64,000 nucleotides of DNA, taken from LMUY01 sp965276785 (lineage in GTDB: Bacteria > Pseudomonadota > Alphaproteobacteria > Acetobacterales > Acetobacteraceae). The notes below the pieces were generated by a model. That model was not told the origin of the DNA. It did no database searches and worked only from the letters and a program-made list of their open reading frames with translations. The stretch lies in the NCBI GenBank assembly GCA_965276785.1, contig OZ255629.1:1674001-1738000 (forward strand), written 5' to 3'. Within the stretch, counting starts at the first letter, position 1. Each line of letters begins with the position of its first letter. The position numbers were made by a program, and so were the translations under genes. Positions 63,436-64,000 of the stretch are shown piece by piece.

Positions 63436-64000
63436 TTAATTGTGCATGACTGGCCTTGGGCGCTCGCTGGCGGTGCGCAATTGGCCGCAGGCGGCCAGGA
63501 TGTCGCGCCCGCGTGGCGTTCGCACCGGACTGGCGAAGCCGGCTTGCATGACGATAGCGGCAAAGCGGTCGAGCTGGTCGCGCGTGCTTGGTTCGAAGCG
63601 GCTGCCGGGCCAGGGATTGAACGGGATCAGGTTCACCTTGGCGGGCAAGCCGGCCAGGAGGCGCACCAGTTCGCGCGCTTCGGCCTCGCTGTCGTTGACG
63701 CCACGCAACATGACGTATTCGAAGGTGATCCGCCGCGCGTTGGAGGCGGAGGGGTAGCGGCGGCAGGCCGCCAGCAGCTCGGCGATGGGGTATTTGCGGT
63801 TGAGCGGCACCAACTCGTCGCGCAGGTCGTCGCGCACGGCGTGCAGCGAGACGGCCAGGTTCACCCCCAGTTCCTCGCCGCAGCGATCCATCATCGGCAC
63901 CACGCCGGAGGTGGAGAGCGTGATGCGGCGGCGGGACAGGCCAATCCCCTCGCCGTCCATGGCGATGCGCATGGCGCGGGCCACGTTTTCGTAGTTGTAG
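63436..64000 (-). CDS. rlmN: 23S rRNA/tRNA adenine-C2 methyltransferase RlmN, 3' part
   Basis: The C-terminal ~188 residues of the radical-SAM enzyme that methylates A2503 of 23S rRNA and A37 of some tRNAs. RRITLSTSGVVP, LAVSLHAVRDDLRDELVPLN, YVMLRGVNDSEAEARELVR and VNLIPFNPWPGS are canonical; the catalytic C-terminal cysteine is in ILAACGQL. The frame is open to the window edge (YNYENVARAMRIA at the visible start), so the CxxxCxxC cluster motif lies outside. Confidence 0.95.
   Translation of the reverse strand, partial: YNYENVARAMRIAMDGEGIGLSRRRITLSTSGVVPMMDRCGEELGVNLAVSLHAVRDDLRDELVPLNRKYPIAELLAACRRYPSASNARRITFEYVMLRGVNDSEAEARELVRLLAGLPAKVNLIPFNPWPGSRFEPSTRDQLDRFAAIVMQAGFASPVRTPRGRDILAACGQLRTASERPRPVMHN

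Overview
The window is a GC-rich chromosomal segment of an alphaproteobacterium. I infer the family Acetobacteraceae, or a close Rhodospirillales relative, from gene content, codon use, and several small secreted proteins of a type common there; no rRNA or tRNA gene is present to confirm it. About 62 protein genes fill nearly the whole window. The first gene and rlmN run off the two ends.

Region by region. 1-6.5 kb is housekeeping and metabolism: a b561-type cytochrome, a LysM protein, an HxlR regulator divergent from an SDR oxidoreductase with a clear operator-like dyad, phosphatidylserine decarboxylase, and rlmH. 6.5-10.4 kb is an accessory island of visibly lower GC, set between rlmH and gpmI, which are normally neighbours in this class. 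It holds a divergent pair: a PD-(D/E)XK nuclease-like protein and a large SF2 helicase with a second, apparently degraded nuclease-like domain. This pair is the best candidate for an undescribed (antiviral) system. 10.5-24 kb is again core: gpmI, an MBL hydrolase, small stress-type proteins, a poly-histidine protein, the yfgM-like/bamB/der cluster, pyrC, crcB, a nitrate/nitrite transporter, and an HU protein with a long basic N-terminal tail.

24.4-35.7 kb is one long, tightly overlapping respiratory operon: Alternative Complex III (actA to actF), a small membrane protein, then an aa3-type cytochrome c oxidase (subunits II, I, III, IV). It should carry electrons from quinol to oxygen without a bc1 complex. 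An 18-codon reading frame with a strong ribosome binding site sits just upstream.

35.7-52.8 kb is a block of uptake systems: a NitT/TauT-type importer with two different permeases; a unit joining an amidase, a polyamine-type ABC importer and a RutA-like pyrimidine monooxygenase; and a complete dipeptide/nickel-type importer divergent from a PhnW-like aminotransferase. A decayed copy of the aminotransferase 3' end lies about 0.8 kb downstream.

53.6-56.2 kb is a second accessory patch, a XamI-like type II restriction-modification pair. 56.4-64 kb returns to core genes: katG, oxyR (with an in-frame 21-bp tandem duplication), argG, a secreted hydrolase, an MFS exporter and the 3' part of rlmN. 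Short GC-rich palindromes recur in gaps between genes.
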